From Nectonema munidae (lineage: Eukaryota; Nematomorpha; Nectonematoida; Nectonematidae): DNA of 64,000 nt. Positions within the stretch are counted from its first letter, which is position 1; each line of letters starts with the position of its first letter. The notes under the pieces were generated by a model that saw nothing but the letters and a program-made list of their open reading frames with translations, was not told the DNA's origin and ran no database searches. A program made the position numbers and the translations under genes. This document shows positions 34,753-47,345 of this stretch, piece by piece. The stretch spans positions 62,001 through 126,000 of the forward strand of contig JAUIRK010000897.1 in assembly GCA_030549495.1 (NCBI GenBank), given 5' to 3'.

Positions 34753-35366
34753 TATATATATATGATTCGTTTGAAATATATTTGAGATATATTATACAGC
34801 GACTCGCATGGCTAAAACCAACGAACCGAACTTCAGAAATTAAATAATGAAATAGGGAAATGAAATTGCAATTTATTTTTTCTTAAATTAAAATATTTAA
34901 AATTTTATTTTTCTTAAACTATTATTTGTGATTAGACAGCTCCACTCTATTCCCTCCACAAGGGGCTGTTCTAAGATCTATTTTGGTGGGAGAGAAGGGG
35001 TGCTAAATTTTGAAAAATATTTATAATACGTCTATTCTCTTTTCATATGACGATAATTTTTTATAATTATAATATAGAAATATATTAGATATTTTTTATA
35101 CTGTTAATAATTTATAAAAAGTACATCGATACACTTTTGGAAAATGTGAGAGAGGAAGAATCTCTTACCCTGATGTGGGATTCTTATAATATTAGATATC
35201 TTGTAATAACTACAAGGTAGCTATACTAGTATGGAATTTAATTAACCTAGCAAAGCAATTAAATAATAAAATAAACTGTTCTCCTTTCCCGAAATGAAAT
35301 GAGAGCGAGAGTGAATAATTAATTGGACATTTGTTTAAATCAGCCAAATGAAAACATTAATAATAC

Positions 35367-35524
35367 CTTGTTGAACAACATGGAAGAGCGCTTCATTGTT
35401 TGAAGAAGTTATACTTTGAAAGTGTGCATTAACCAAATCTGTATAATTTTTAAGTAAATCTAAATACTGTTTCGAAAGAAACTTGAAATGTTCATTCAGG
35501 AATTCTTCTTTCTTTCCATCCCTT
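35367..35524 (-). CDS. Spliced coiled-coil gene, exon 4
   Basis: Acceptor GTGTTTTTAG precedes 35524. The first base completes the AA left by exon 3, giving Lys. The block encodes RDGKKEEFLNEHFKFLSKQY then LDLLKNYTDLVNAH and ends HVVQQ before donor GTATTATT, in phase 1, which matches exon 5. It is predicted mostly helical with a heptad-like pattern of Leu, Phe and Tyr. A longer open frame through both splice sites exists, but its extra ends are AT-rich intron. Confidence 0.72.
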
Positions 35525-36016
35525 CTAAAAACACAAAAATACTTTAGGAAAGAGAGAGAGACATTTAGTTTAGAAACTATCGGAACTTTTAATGGTCTTG
35601 CTTTACTGCATTTCAATCAAAACCCGCATCCAGTGATGTAGACAGGAGCCCTCTTGGTTCAAATGGGTAGCTACTCCACTGCCCGCATCTTGTCAAATTT
35701 TAAAAAGTTGTTTTTCATAGTTTTATAAAAGTGAGAAATTAATTTTTGTTAAATATTTCCAATCCATTTTTATCTATTATAATAGTCACTTTAATGGATT
35801 TTAAAATGAATAAATAATATAATATTAAAAGTATAAACTTTTTATTAATAAAACTAAATCAATAATTGAATTCTACACAGAGGTTGAAACTTACTGTATC
35901 AGTGTTTTTTCTTTATCTCAACCTCTGCATCGACAAAAAATGGTATTAAAAATTTAGAATGAAATATAAATGAAACAAAACTGTCTGAGTATTTACCCTT
36001 TAAACTTTTATTTTAA

Positions 36017-36111
36017 CCCATTTAAGACCAAGCAAAGCAGACGACTTTAGTAATTCCTATTTAATTAGGAATTCGTCTGCGTTTCCTTTGGGAACTTTGG
36101 TCGTAAATGGG
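36017..36111. mobile_element. TTAA-ending MITE (piggyBac-like), copy 3
   Basis: TTAA at 36013-36016 and 36112-36115. The ends CCCATTTAAGACCA and, inverted, CCCATTTACGACCA differ at one base. Only 95 bases long. Relative of 22317-22418. Confidence 0.85.
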
Positions 36112-36329
36112 TTAAGAGGTTTTTTTAATTATTTTTTACGAAAATCCCATTTGGCAATTTTACCCCAAAAGACATAATTGTAAATTTAAAGGTAGTGAAG
36201 CACTCGAAATGGGTAAAGAAAACTATTGGCTGAACGATTGCACAAATTCATGTTTGATAAATAACAGGAATGGTTGGCAAAATATTAATATGGTTTCAAA
36301 AGTTTTAAAAATATATTTGTTTTCAAAAA

Positions 36330-37400
36330 GTCCCACAACATAGCAGAACAGTTGATATTACCTTACTGCAAAGATATATTGAATGTGCTAAGTTCTGAAG
36401 TTGTAAAGTTGAAGCATATCTTCCCGCCAAACGATACTGTTAGAAGGCCAATAGAAGAGATGTCTGATGACATGTCAAACCTGGTTTTATTGATTCGGAA
36501 TTCGATTTTCAACTTTTTTGCTCATATTGATGAAACGATGGATGCTGCAAACTTGTATCAGCCTTGTGTTTACGTACAATATGTATATGACAACAGCCTG
36601 GTAGACAATTTTTTATTTTATGTTTTCAGTGAAGGCATTAATCTTTTTTGTTTTCAGATTTGAATAACTCTTGCAGCACTCAAACGTGAGGTGGCTTTCC
36701 AAGGAAAAATTTTCCAAGCGATACTATGAAAAGAAATCCAGCAATTTCTGGAAGGCAATCTAGAAATGCATGTAGTGAACATATTTGAATATATGAATTC
36801 CTTTAACCATGTGCTGCAAAGAAAAGAGATCAGAGTCCTCCATTGTAATAAAAAATGACAGCTTTTGAAATGAAGCTGCAATAATTGCATTCTAGACAAG
36901 AAATATTTTGCTCGATTTTCGAACATATTTGTTGATGAAAATAAGATTTTCATTAATAAAATGTCTTGGAGGCCATAGCATCGTGTAGCATGCCAAGAAA
37001 TTTCTCTTTATTTCCTTAATCTACAAAAATTTGAAAAATAGTATCAATTTATCAAAAACCGGTTTATAATCTATATTAGTAATCTGGCCTCAGAAGACTT
37101 CTTAATTAAAGAACAGTTTATTGATTTGGTTAATGATTGAGGAGGTGCAAAAAATGTTTTTCTGAAATATCTCATAGCGATTTTTCGATTGAAATGGGAG
37201 AGTCCTATGCTTGCAAAGATTGCTCTGAAGACTCTGATTCGATTTGCTACTATATATGAGTGAAAGCAAACGTTTTTCATTCAACTTACCATTGAAAACA
37301 AATCCCGAAAGAGATTGGAAGTGAGTAATAATATGAGAGTTGCATTTGCCAAAACATAGGCAAATTTAGACAAAGCAGATGTCATCCAGCCCATTGAGAC
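36330..37400 (+). pseudogene. Decayed hAT transposase (ZBED5/SCAND3-like)
   Basis: 36352-36650 encodes LPYCKDILNVL, NDTVRRPIEEMSDDM, IDETMDAANLYQPCVYVQYV and a DNFLF block, matching the start of the catalytic domain of Charlie-type hAT proteins. Usual members have DESTD where this copy has DETMD. Further decayed pieces follow at about 37190-37370 (MLAKIALKTLIRFATIYE, then KSRKRLEV and NNMRVAFAK). Multiple stops and frameshifts are present. It lies in intron 3. Confidence 0.75.
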
Positions 37401-38219
37401 TTAGATTCTTTAGACAAATTTTGAATAAAAAATTATGTCTAGTACAGATGTTGATTTATTTTTTTTAAATGAGACCCTGAGCTATTAAAAAATTATAGTT
37501 AGACCGTTATGCCGAAAATTTTAAGAAAGTTTGTAAACAACTCTTTAAGCTCAACAAGGGAACAAAATCATTCATATATGATAGATCACTACTCATCAGA
37601 TGTAATTAAGTCTTTATCTCTCCTTATTGCCATTTACCAATTATTGAAACTAACCAAGTGAAGGTTTTAATACCATGACTAAAAATGATCCTTTTTGTAA
37701 ATCTCACTAATTGTCAACAAGCCTGGTTCATATCAAATGAATTGGTTAGGTGGATTGATTACTCTGTACAGAAATGCATTGTTTCTTGCCATTAAATTTT
37801 AAAATATTTAGCAACGAAATGTTACCAAACTTGATTGGAAAGACAGAAAAACAAAGAATCTTTATATTAGTCAGAAAAGTAAATTGTTTGAAAATTTATT
37901 TAGGAAATGGGCCTATGAATTGACAGGTATGTAGCCGTGAATTTATATTTGGCCATTTTAAATAGAAATTAAAGGTTTACAATTTTTGGAAGAAATATTC
38001 TAAGAACTTTAAATTTATATAAATTAGCTATTCCAATCCCTAAGTTATACGCTAAAAATTAGTACTAAGTTTTATTAACAAAAATTTTAAGCAAAGTTTA
38101 AAAACATTGTCAAACATTTCTAAGAAATCTTGATAAACAAACTAAAACATTAAATAAACGAATATCTAAGGATAAAGTATTTGATTTATAGAATAAAAGA
38201 CTTGATTGTTTAAATTAGC

Positions 38220-38372
38220 CCCGTCCCTCACTTCAAGTACGGGGGGGGGGGGGGGGGCAAAATGATTTTAATGGGGCCAGGAATATAAGAAAGTGTATAT
38301 ATTTCAAAGGAGTTTCAGATGGGCAAAATAAATCTCAGGGGCCTAGCTCCCTTGCCCCCCCTCTTATCGACG
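38220..38372. mobile_element. Small GC-tract MITE-like element
   Basis: The left end AGCCCCGTCCCTCAC and right end (inverted) AAGCCCGTCGATAAGAGGGG are similar. A run of about 20 G lies inside at 38239-38258. No clear target duplication. Confidence 0.4.
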
Positions 38373-38683
38373 GGCTTGGTTACAGTAATTAATAGGAATA
38401 AACAATAAAGCTTTAAATTATAGAGTTCTTATATAGTTATGTATTATAAAAAATATTTGCCTAGTTTAAAAATGGACGGGATCTTACTCAAATGACTGGC
38501 TAAATTATTGCCTCTGTTCAAATATAGAAGTGGATGTTAATGAAAAAAAGATTTTAAATATTCATTCTAAGACAACGTTAAAACAAGAAAAGTAATTGCG
38601 CTCCTGATTAATCGGTACATCACTAATCTTAAATAAAGAAAGCAAAACTCGATTTTGCATGGTAAAAATGTGATAGCTCTTAC

Positions 38684-38967
38684 TTGGTGGTGTGGATGAG
38701 TTTACAAGAAACTCTCTGGCGCTTCTCTTGTTGTTGCTCTAAAGTTTGGAGTTTTGATTTGAAAAAATTATTCTCTTCCTTCAATTCAAAATTCTTTTGA
38801 TTTAGGAGCGAAATTTCTTTTATTTTATCTTCTAATGATTCATCAGAAGATTTTTTTGAGTTCTTGATTTCTTTATATTTTTTCGTATTAAACTTTGCAA
38901 TCTTCCACAAGTTACCTAAATTTTTCCTAAGCAGGTTATTCTCACTTCTTAACCTTTCTACATTTAG
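38684..38967 (-). CDS. Spliced coiled-coil gene, exon 3, main coiled coil
   Basis: Acceptor TTGTTTTTTAG precedes 38967 and donor GTAAGAGC follows 38684. Entry is in phase 0 (matches exon 2) and exit in phase 2 (matches exon 4). Encodes LNVERLRSENNLLRKNLGNL, WKIAKFNTKKYKEIKNSKKS, then KIKEISLLNQKNFELKEENN and KLQTLEQQQEKRQRV: a long Leu/Glu/Lys/Asn heptad coiled coil. The ENNLLRKN...KIAKFNTKKYKEI wording resembles the N-terminal coiled coil of FLASH/CASP8AP2, a histone-mRNA processing factor. This is recalled, not searched, and other coiled-coil proteins could share it. Confidence 0.78.
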
Positions 38968-39592
38968 CTAAAAAACAAAAAATAACAATCAATTTTTTTA
39001 CATATTTTGAATATAAATAAATATATTACAGCAGCCAATATTTTATTAAAAAGCAATACTCTTTAAAAAAATCCATAAAAAAATAATAAAGTACATTCTA
39101 TTGTTATCAGATTATGAAAGAAAAAGTTCTAGCACAGTTTTAGAGTGAAAATCCCCACTCGGAGCCGCGTGTTATTTTGAGGAATATACTATAGGTAATA
39201 TTTATTTCAATCATTGAAAATATTATAGTTCAACAATTAACCGTATTTCGGTCATAAGACATACCACTATTTTTTGTTTAAAATTACAAGAAAAAATATT
39301 GTAGAATTGTTGTTGAAAATAATTTAACTCGGCGCAAAAATTATACTTTGAACTCAAACAATAAATAAATCATTTAAAATTAAACAAAAGAATTTTTTGG
39401 AAACTATCAAAATATTGGCTTCTTCGAAAAGTTCGTGCCGATTTTGAAGCATGATAGTTCATGCTTCGACACACGCAAGAACCTGTCGGATTATCAACAA
39501 ATATTATATTTAAATTTTAAAGGCATTTAATTATCTTTTCATATTTTTTAAAAATTAAGAGAAATATTTTGTAACAAAATGGTTCATATATG

Positions 39593-40348
39593 GTTGCTAC
39601 TATTTCCCTATAAACACACAATTGCTGTTACATTAGAGTCTTAGACAAATGTAATATTAGACAGCTGTTTCAAATACGTATGCATTGTCATGTTCAGAAC
39701 TTGTACCTATATTTTTTTTTAGAAAATTCATCGTATAGTTGCAAAAAAATAGCCCTTTTTAGCCATCAATAATGAAAATAGCCACTTTTAAAAATACAGT
39801 TGCGATAAGTACACGGTAAAAATATGATAAGCCGAGAGTTAATACTACGCCTACGATATCATTGCAACTATGCGGTGAAGTTTCTAGAAAAAAACAATAG
39901 TTACAAGTTTTGAACATACGTATTTGAAGTTGCTGTCTAACATTTTATTATTTGTAAAAGACACTAATGCAGGGGCCGGGAACCTTTTTGACTAAAAGAG
40001 CCCAAAAAAGACATATTTTAAAATCTAATCCTCTGAGAGCATATATATTTTTAGATACTGATTACAACTAAATGGAAAAAGAAGACCAACAAAATAAGCA
40101 AAGTCTGCATCATCATCAGCTTTATCTGTGTCGTCGTGATTCGTAATGATGACGAAATTAAGAGAGTGTAGAATTGGCAAGAAGGATATGCATTATCGCA
40201 ATACCTCCCTTTATCCTGAATGCCACCTGATTTATCTGAGAGCCAGATGCAGTCATCAAAAGAGCCATGTCAGGCTTGCGAGCCATAGGTTCCCGACCTC
40301 TGCTCTAATGTATCAGCTATTGCGTGTTTGTGGGGAAATAGTAGCAAC
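39593..40348. mobile_element. Foldback-type MITE, long inverted arms
   Basis: The left arm begins GTTGCTACTATTTCCC and continues through TTAGACAGCTGTTTCAAATA to about 39765. The right arm (inverted) repeats it from 40348 to about 39860. The right arm is broken by a hAT MITE at 39970-40302; the left arm shows the empty site. No protein is encoded. Confidence 0.8.
39970..40302. mobile_element. hAT MITE nested in the foldback element
   Basis: The ends are CAGGGGCCGGGAACCT and, inverted, CAGAGGTCGGGAACCT. Target duplications are CACTAATG (39962-39969) and CTCTAATG (40303-40310). The intact left arm carries the reverse-complement site CATTAGAG at 39631-39638. Spurious frames inside (40146-40373) are not genes. 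Confidence 0.85.
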
Positions 40349-40951
40349 TTCTGCTTACATCACACGACTTTGAAGGCATGTCACGTCACTTTTGCTTCAG
40401 TTTGTGAAAACGGTCCCTAAAATTAATATAAAGGCAGCAAATTTTTTATTATCATTGGCTTATTTTTATCCATTTATTCATCTACTATTTTGTTTTTTAA
40501 GCAGTACGACTTTTATTGAGAGCCGAGTAACAAACTTGTTGGAGGAGGCATGGCATCTGTTACGCTATTCAGAGCCGCCACTGATGGTAAGCCTTTCCAT
40601 TTTAATCAATGTTTTTGTGCACCAAATAATTTTAAACGGCAACATTCATATCAAACTAGTTGTGATTTACTTAAAGGGAGTTTATAATTGGTGTAATAAA
40701 TATAACTGTTTTTAACTAAATCGAAGAGTTTTATTAAATTTACTTTGATTTTAACTTCCAAAACCAGTATTCATTTGGAAAAAATGTATTTTGTCTTTTC
40801 TTATATCAAAGTTTAGAGAAAGTGAGATGAGTAACCCAAGTGGTTCTTCTTTATGGGAATTGCAGAATGTAGTTAAAGAACTATAATTTTGAATTAAAGC
40901 TTCAATAATTGATTTTAATGATTGAATTTTTCTTTTTAAAAATTTTTAGCA

Positions 40952-43900
40952 AAGAAAGTTAAACGTAGTTATCTAAATTTGAAACAAAAGTTGGAAGTTA
41001 TTGAAAAAAATGAGAATGGTTCTCCTTGTTACAAATTAGCTGAAGAATTCAATGTAGGTAAAACTAGTCAAAAAACTCTAGAACTCAGGCCAAAATTCAC
41101 AATGCTTTTTCTAGATACTTAGATAAGTATCTAAGTACATTGAAAATTCGATCATCAAACGAAGGAATTAATTCTTTTGTTTATGAAAGGTTTTGTGTTA
41201 TGTGAGCCAAAAACGTTGCAATTTCTGGAGTTGACTCAAGAAAAAGCTAGATGGATTGCAAAAGAAAAAGGTGTATCAGATTTTAAAGCTTCTAACGGAT
41301 GGCCGGAATGTTTCTTGAAAAGAAAAGATATTAGACTAGTAAATTTATACGGAGAGTCATCCTCTGTGGATCAAAATGTTGTGATTGATTGGTTCAATCG
41401 AGTCGATTCAATATGTGAAGGCTGTGATATAAAAACGTGTTTAACGCAGATGAAACAGGGCTGTTTTACAAAGTTTTACTTTCTAGATCGATGGTTTTGA
41501 AAAATGATCAATGTAAAAATGGTAAAAAATATCCTGAATGACTGGTTTAATTTTTTCGAATTGACTCCAAATAGTTAATAATTAAATGATCAAACAGAAG
41601 TGGTCAATTTTGTTGTTAGTAAACAACGTGGCAGCTCAAAGAAGTATTTCTATTGTTTTCTTACTTCCAAATACAACAGCATCCACGCAACCATTGGACA
41701 TTGGTATCATCAAAAATTTTAAATCATTCTATAGAGAACTTCTCAAGCAGGTAATTATGAGAATTGATGAAGATGAAAATACATTTGATGCTTTAAAGAA
41801 AATTAATCTACTGGATGTTTTTATTTGGATTAAGAAAGCTTGGTACAGTAGTGCCCACTTAATATCATACCGTTTTATAGAATATCCCGTTTATTGTCAT
41901 AAAATATTGAAATCCCAAACCATTTCCTATACAAAACATAGAAATTTGCTCGTTTAATGTCATAGATATTCCCGTTTATTGTCATAGAAAATTAGCCAAA
42001 ATTAATTTTTAGAATAACATTTTGCAGGATTATCGCGCCGATACACGCATTTTTTCATCAACTTGAACTCCTATCTTATCACTAAACCAACAGTAATGCA
42101 CCAATAAGTTACATCAAAGTCTAATCCCTTAATTAACCATGACCATGACGATGTTATCGATAAGCATCACCATGATGAGTGTTCGCGCATGGTCGCACTT
42201 TCCCGTTAAAAATCATTTGGCTTTAACCATTTGGTGAGACTTCTGACAGGTTAATGCGTCGATAAATCACATGTGATCACGAAAGCAACATTGTGATCAC
42301 GAAGCTTCGCACATGCACCCACGCACGCATAGCAACACACACACTACACACACACAGGTCTTGAAAGGATGCATCATTTTGATCTTAAATAAACTTCCCA
42401 ATCAAAACAACATTTGCCGATAAAAAGGGCAGTTTTTGCTAAGCTATTCTTCAGTTTTTAATCATGAGTGCTAAACGTAAGCGAAAGACTTGTCCCTTGC
42501 CCAGAAGCTGGAGATCATAAAGTAGTCATCTAGCCAATCACAAACTTAATTGTCCAAAACGTATGGTGTTTCACAGTCCACCATTTCAAAAATTCTCAGC
42601 AAGAAGTCCCAGATCCTGCAAGACCCTGAGCAGAACAAGAACCAACCGCATGCGGACTGGCAAGGCAGCTGAGTCGAGACGGCCCTTTACACCTGGTTCG
42701 TGGATGCCCGTACCCATGGCTGTCCCATCACCACTGCAGTCCTGGAGGAGAAGGCCAACCAGCTCGCTGCCAACCTAGGAAAGGACGATTTCAAGGCAAC
42801 CAATGGCTGGATCTGGTTGGAAGGACCGTTTCTCGATCAAATATAAAAAGGCACATGGGGAGAAAAGTGATGCTGACATCCCAGCTGCAGACACATGGCT
42901 TTCAACTGTGCTGCCCGAGCTGTTGAGAAGTATGAACCCTATGACTCTACAACGCAGATGAGACGGGAATCTACTTCCGTGCCCTACCTGACGGCACGTT
43001 GGCAGATGCAGCACAGAAGCTGAGCGGCAGCATGAAGGTCAAGGAGCGTCTCACCGCCCTCGTCACTGCCAACATGGACGGCAGTGACAAGCGTCCTCTA
43101 CTGGTGGTTGGCAAAAGTGCCAAGCCCAGGTGCTTTAGAGGAGTCCCCCAGCTTCCAGTCCCATATATGAACAATAAAAACGCATGGATGACTGGCAACC
43201 TGTTTCGAGACTGGCTAAGAGACTTTGAACGTGACATGGCAGACAGGGGCGGCACATTGCCCTTGTCCTCGGCTCACCCCAAGGATGCAGCAGATGACCT
43301 TCCCCACATTCGCCTCTTCTTCCTGCCGCCCAACACGACCTCCATCATGCAGCCATGTGACATGTGGATCATCCGAAACCTGAAGGCACTCTACAGGAAG
43401 AAGGTGGTCCAGAAGATTGTTGATACATCGACGCAGGTGAAGCTGAGTTCTCTGCCACACCTTCGCCCGAAGTTTACAGTCCTGGATGCTATGCACATGT
43501 TGAAAGTGGCATGGCAAGATGTAAAACAGTCCAGTGTGGCAAACTGTTTGCCCATGCCGCTTCCGCATCCCCTCTGCTCCAGATGCTCCCACTGCAGACC
43601 ACCAGGACCGCACCAGATGAGATGACAACAGAAGAGTTCCAGGCCTACGTGGAGTGGATTCCCAGACTGAGTGATGGGGTCTTGACAGATGACACATCTG
43701 TGACACAGTACGCCAGCCAGATGTCTGCCCCACTGTGACAGTGAGATGAGTCAGCTGAACTGCCTCCACCACCAAAGGCCCATGTTGCCCTCGAGGCGTC
43801 ATCTGTGCGTGCTATCTGGAAGCCATCGGCCACGATCTCACCACCTTCTACTCTCTGGAAAGTGAGCTGCAAACGGCGGTTGCAACATCTGAAACAGATT

Positions 43901-44881
43901 TTTAAATCTAAATAGACAATTCGCAGATCCACAGCTTCAAATGAAAAAAAAACTTACCTGATATTTATTAAAGTTTAGGCCTACTTGTCAATGCGTGTGT
44001 ATATATTTTTTATTTGTACATTTTAATAAATAATGTATGAAAAAAGTGATAAATAAATTTTTTATTCTTTTATTTGTATATTGTGATAATAATGTCTGAA
44101 AAATGTAATAAATACTTGTTTTAATTGTTAACCATCGTGTTGCCAGTTATCAGTGTAGGCCCCTACATGTATAACCACGCACAGTTAAATCGTTATAACC
44201 ACCATAATCATGAAAATAGCTAAGCCCGGATATTAGAATATCCCGGATTATGTCATAATTTATTCATACACGGAGCGTATGACAATAAGCGGGCTCCACT
44301 GTATTCTGTAGAGAATTCTATAATTAGCAACTGTTTCGAAAAGTGTGGATTTAAAGTTTCAATCCATCAAAACGTTGATGAGCGTGTTTCACTTCCCATG
44401 GAGTGTTATGTTTTGCTTGAGCAAGTTAAATGGGAAGAGTTCATTCATTTTGATAAAGATTTTGAAACTTGTCCAAACGAAGAAGATGCTTTCTGCGGTT
44501 CAGCAGTTGATGCGGATATAGATGATGATGATATTGATAATGAAAATACAATGACTGAAAATGAGACTTCTGTTAAAAAGTCAAGATGAGTGATGCCTCA
44601 AGCATAAAGCTTTTACAGAGATTCTCAATTCAAATCGAGAATGAAATAGCAAAGTCTGCTATGGAATGCGTGGAACAACATCGTTTTTCCAATTTGAAAC
44701 AAACAATGCTTGATTCATTTGTAAATAAACAGTTTTAAGTATGCTTTTTTATGTCATGAACATCAGGGGTTTATCAACTGTACTGCTCTAATTTTTTGCA
44801 ACCCCTCTCTACAACGACTCCCTGTGAGATATGACCGAAACAAAGTGCAAAAACCTACGTCGTATAAGAAAGGTTTTACTG
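40952..44881 (+). pseudogene. Tigger/pogo transposase, older host copy, split by a younger Tigger
   Basis: The N-terminal CENP-B/psq-type helix-turn-helix is at 40952-41075 (KLEVIEKNENGSPCYKLAEE, FNVGKTS). The HTH_CenpB part follows (FKASNGWPECFLKRKDIRLV), then a damaged first catalytic block near 41440. 41586-41843 gives LPNTTASTQPLDIGIIKNFK and DVFIWIKKAWY. The frame is interrupted at 41846 and resumes exactly after 44303 with SVENSIISNCFEKCGF and an acidic tail to 44589. The right terminus is about 44881 (inverted, CAGTAAAACC next to TA). The left terminus was not found. Stops and missing catalytic parts show it is dead. Tigger proteins are DDE transposases of TA target sites. Confidence 0.85.
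41846..44301 (+). mobile_element. Nested Tigger/pogo element, GC-rich, TA target duplication
   Basis: The ends CAGTAGTGCCCACTTA and, inverted, CAGTGGAGCCCGCTTA are near-identical, with TA on both sides (41844-41845 and 44302-44303), as expected for pogo-like elements. A transposase reads in pieces: SAKRKRK at 42467, then a DFKATNGW-type block near 42787. YNADETGIYFRALPDGT at about 42950 holds the first catalytic Asp; 42999-43255 follows. FLPPNTTSIMQPCDMWIIRN comes at 43317-43375. The second catalytic Asp region near 43255-43275 reads ALVLGSPQ and has lost the usual DN. Four or more frameshifts are present. Base composition of about 42.5-43.9 kb is roughly balanced in GC, unlike its surroundings. 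Confidence 0.88.
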
Positions 44882-45289
44882 TAACCTTTGTTTTTTTTTT
44901 TTAATAATCATCTTGTTGCCGATGGTTATTGGCTGTCCACGATGCAGCAAATCGAAGTCCATGTAACGCTATTACGTAGTACAAGCAAATTACGACGCGC
45001 TTCAAGTTTTTAGCTTTCAAAAACTATTAAGAGTAATGCTACTCCCTTGTTATAAAAATTTTGGCTGTTTTCATTCGGGCTCGAAAATAGGAACCAGATA
45101 TTGGACCAGACAGAGTGGGTGCCAGGCTGATCATATTGAGTGAAGTCGGAGCTCCTAGAAATTTTAATGGCTCCGGCTCCTAACCATTTTCTAATTAGTA
45201 TTTTGCTTCTCTCAATATCAAGAGCTTAGCAAAAACGGTAACTAACTAGCAAACATAGCATAAAATTTGAAAAGTTACTTCCTCAACCA

Positions 45290-45760
45290 TTTGACTAACT
45301 AATTAACAATTCTGACTAATAAAGAAACAAATATACTTAAAACGAACTAACTATATAATATGTATATATGGTTTAGATAATTAATTAGCAAATCCAAACT
45401 GATGGACTAATTTTTATTCAATTAAATTAATTAACAATAAAACTAACTAATTAATATGGCAAAAAAGTAATATAAAAATGAATTTAGAAAAAAATAAATT
45501 AACAAACTAAAAAACAACTAACAATAAAACTAATTTTTAAATTTTATATATAACTAATTGATTAACAAATTTAAAAACAATTTAATTCACTTAACTAAGT
45601 AATGAACAAACATATTAGTAAAATAAACAATTGATCCCAAACTAATCGATTTAAATAGTTACTTATTGGTTAAGCTATTTGATTTATTATAATTAAATAT
45701 CACTTACGAACAAATTAATTCATATAACAAACAATCATATACAAACATATTTAAGATAAA
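45290..45760. repeat. Degenerate AACTAATTAAC low-complexity tract
   Basis: Dense imperfect repeats of AACTAA and ATTAACAA, with no open frame of interest. Confidence 0.6.
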
Positions 45761-46149
45761 AGTGGTATATTCATATTATTATAAAAATATTCTTCAGTTT
45801 GCCGAAAATTTCTGAACATGTTTTTTTTAGAAAAATCATTTTTCATCTGGACTTTTTGATCGACTTTTATGAGATTTTAAATGATCTCGACTAAAAATCA
45901 AGTATTAACATCCTATATTAAATAAATAAGTTGAAGGTTCACTTATGAATTATAAAAAAATCGCTTGACAAAATGTTAAGTGTTTACTTAATGAGAAACC
46001 TCTTGATATTGAAACCATCATAAGTATCCGGCTTTCTAAATTTAAACGCGACTTCTCTTCCTATGCTTTGAATGAAATAGAAAAACGTTCAAAACGTGGC
46101 ACATGCAGTAACTGCATTGCCCCAACTCAGGTTAGGCTTAACGATTTCC

Positions 46150-47345
46150 GAATTTGCGATTAGTTTTTGTATATCTATTATAGTTATCGAGAAAATCGAC
46201 TAAAAAATTGAACACTTCGGATATAGTAAAAAGTTACATTTTAGGACTTCCGAAGGAATGAACGTTCCAAGTATCTTGTTTTTTAACATATTTTACATTA
46301 TAAAGTATATCGTCTTTATATACTTTATAAAGCTTTAAATTTACAATCAAAATCTGACCAAAACTGAGGATGTTAAAACGTACAAAAATACAAGCTATTT
46401 TCGAACGTTTTAAAGCACGTTTAAAGAGGTTTTTTCGAAGATCTAATATTTATCTCAAAGCTAACCAAATTTTGATTTTGCTTTCTGGGTTAACTTTTGA
46501 CGCTGATTTCAACGGTGTAATCGATTTTTCAATATCTTGTATCGTTCCCAAGATATGGCGCCCCGAAAATGGTCAAAAATATAAAATTTTTGGAATGTGG
46601 ATAAAAAAAAAGTAATTGAATATGGAATATAATATATAATTTAATTGAATATAGTTGTTAATAACTATGTTAAGTTACAGAAAGATTGGACTTGTAGTTG
46701 TGACTGGGCAGTTAGTAGGTTTTGAATTTGCTTCTAAACATGTCAATTTTGGCATTTTTGACGCCTTTCAAGAGCGGTTTAGTTGATATATTATATCACC
46801 AGGGAGTTAGCAAAAAATGCTCTACAAGATAGACCCCATTCAATTATGAACTTTGAAAAGAAAAATGTCACCAAATTTTTTTGAAACTCAGGATTAAGGT
46901 AGTTCTTAATAAACGATTTCAAATGGTGCAATTAGTTTTGCATATCTATTATAGTTTTAGAGAAAAGCCTCTTCTTGACTAAAAAAGTGAGCTGAACCAA
47001 TATGAGGAAAAACATGATTTCCGAACTTCCGACGATGAGTAAATTCCAAGTATGATATTTTTAGTTCATTTAGTCATAAAGTTTAGTTTTGTTAATTATA
47101 ATCAAAATCTGTCTGAATTAGATGATGTTAAATTCATCGAAAAAAAATGCATTTTGGAACTATTTTCAAGCGATTTGAAGCACGTTTAAAGGTTTTTTTC
47201 TTTGAAAATCGAATATTTAAAGCCCATCTAATTAAATTTTGATTTTGGAATAATTTTTGAGTCTGATTCGAATGGCGTAATCGGTTTTTCGACATCTCTG
47301 ATAATTTCCGAAATATGGGGCCCTGAAAAATTCAAAATTCTTTCA
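46150..47345 (+). repeat. Diverged tandem duplication, unit about 780 bases
   Basis: ATCTATTATAGTT and ACTTCCGA-containing blocks at about 46171-46290 recur at about 46945-47060. The block with TTTGAAGCACGTTTAAAG near 46411 recurs near 47170. The GGTGTAATCGATTTTTC block at 46514 matches GGCGTAATCGGTTTTTC at 47274. The small open frame 46370-46615 lies within unit one and is disrupted in unit two. Confidence 0.7.

Noticed and set aside
40146..40715. Open frames on the plus strand near the hAT MITE
   Set aside because: The first lies inside and across MITE and foldback ends; the second has no recognisable domain and is probably chance.
42999..43932. Long overlapping frames on both strands (for example 43215-43802 minus, 195 residues)
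   Set aside because: The minus-strand frames are shadows of the GC-rich Tigger transposase, which is read on the plus strand.
46370..46615. 81-residue open frame as a gene
   Set aside because: It is disrupted in the neighbouring duplicate unit and has no recognisable domain.
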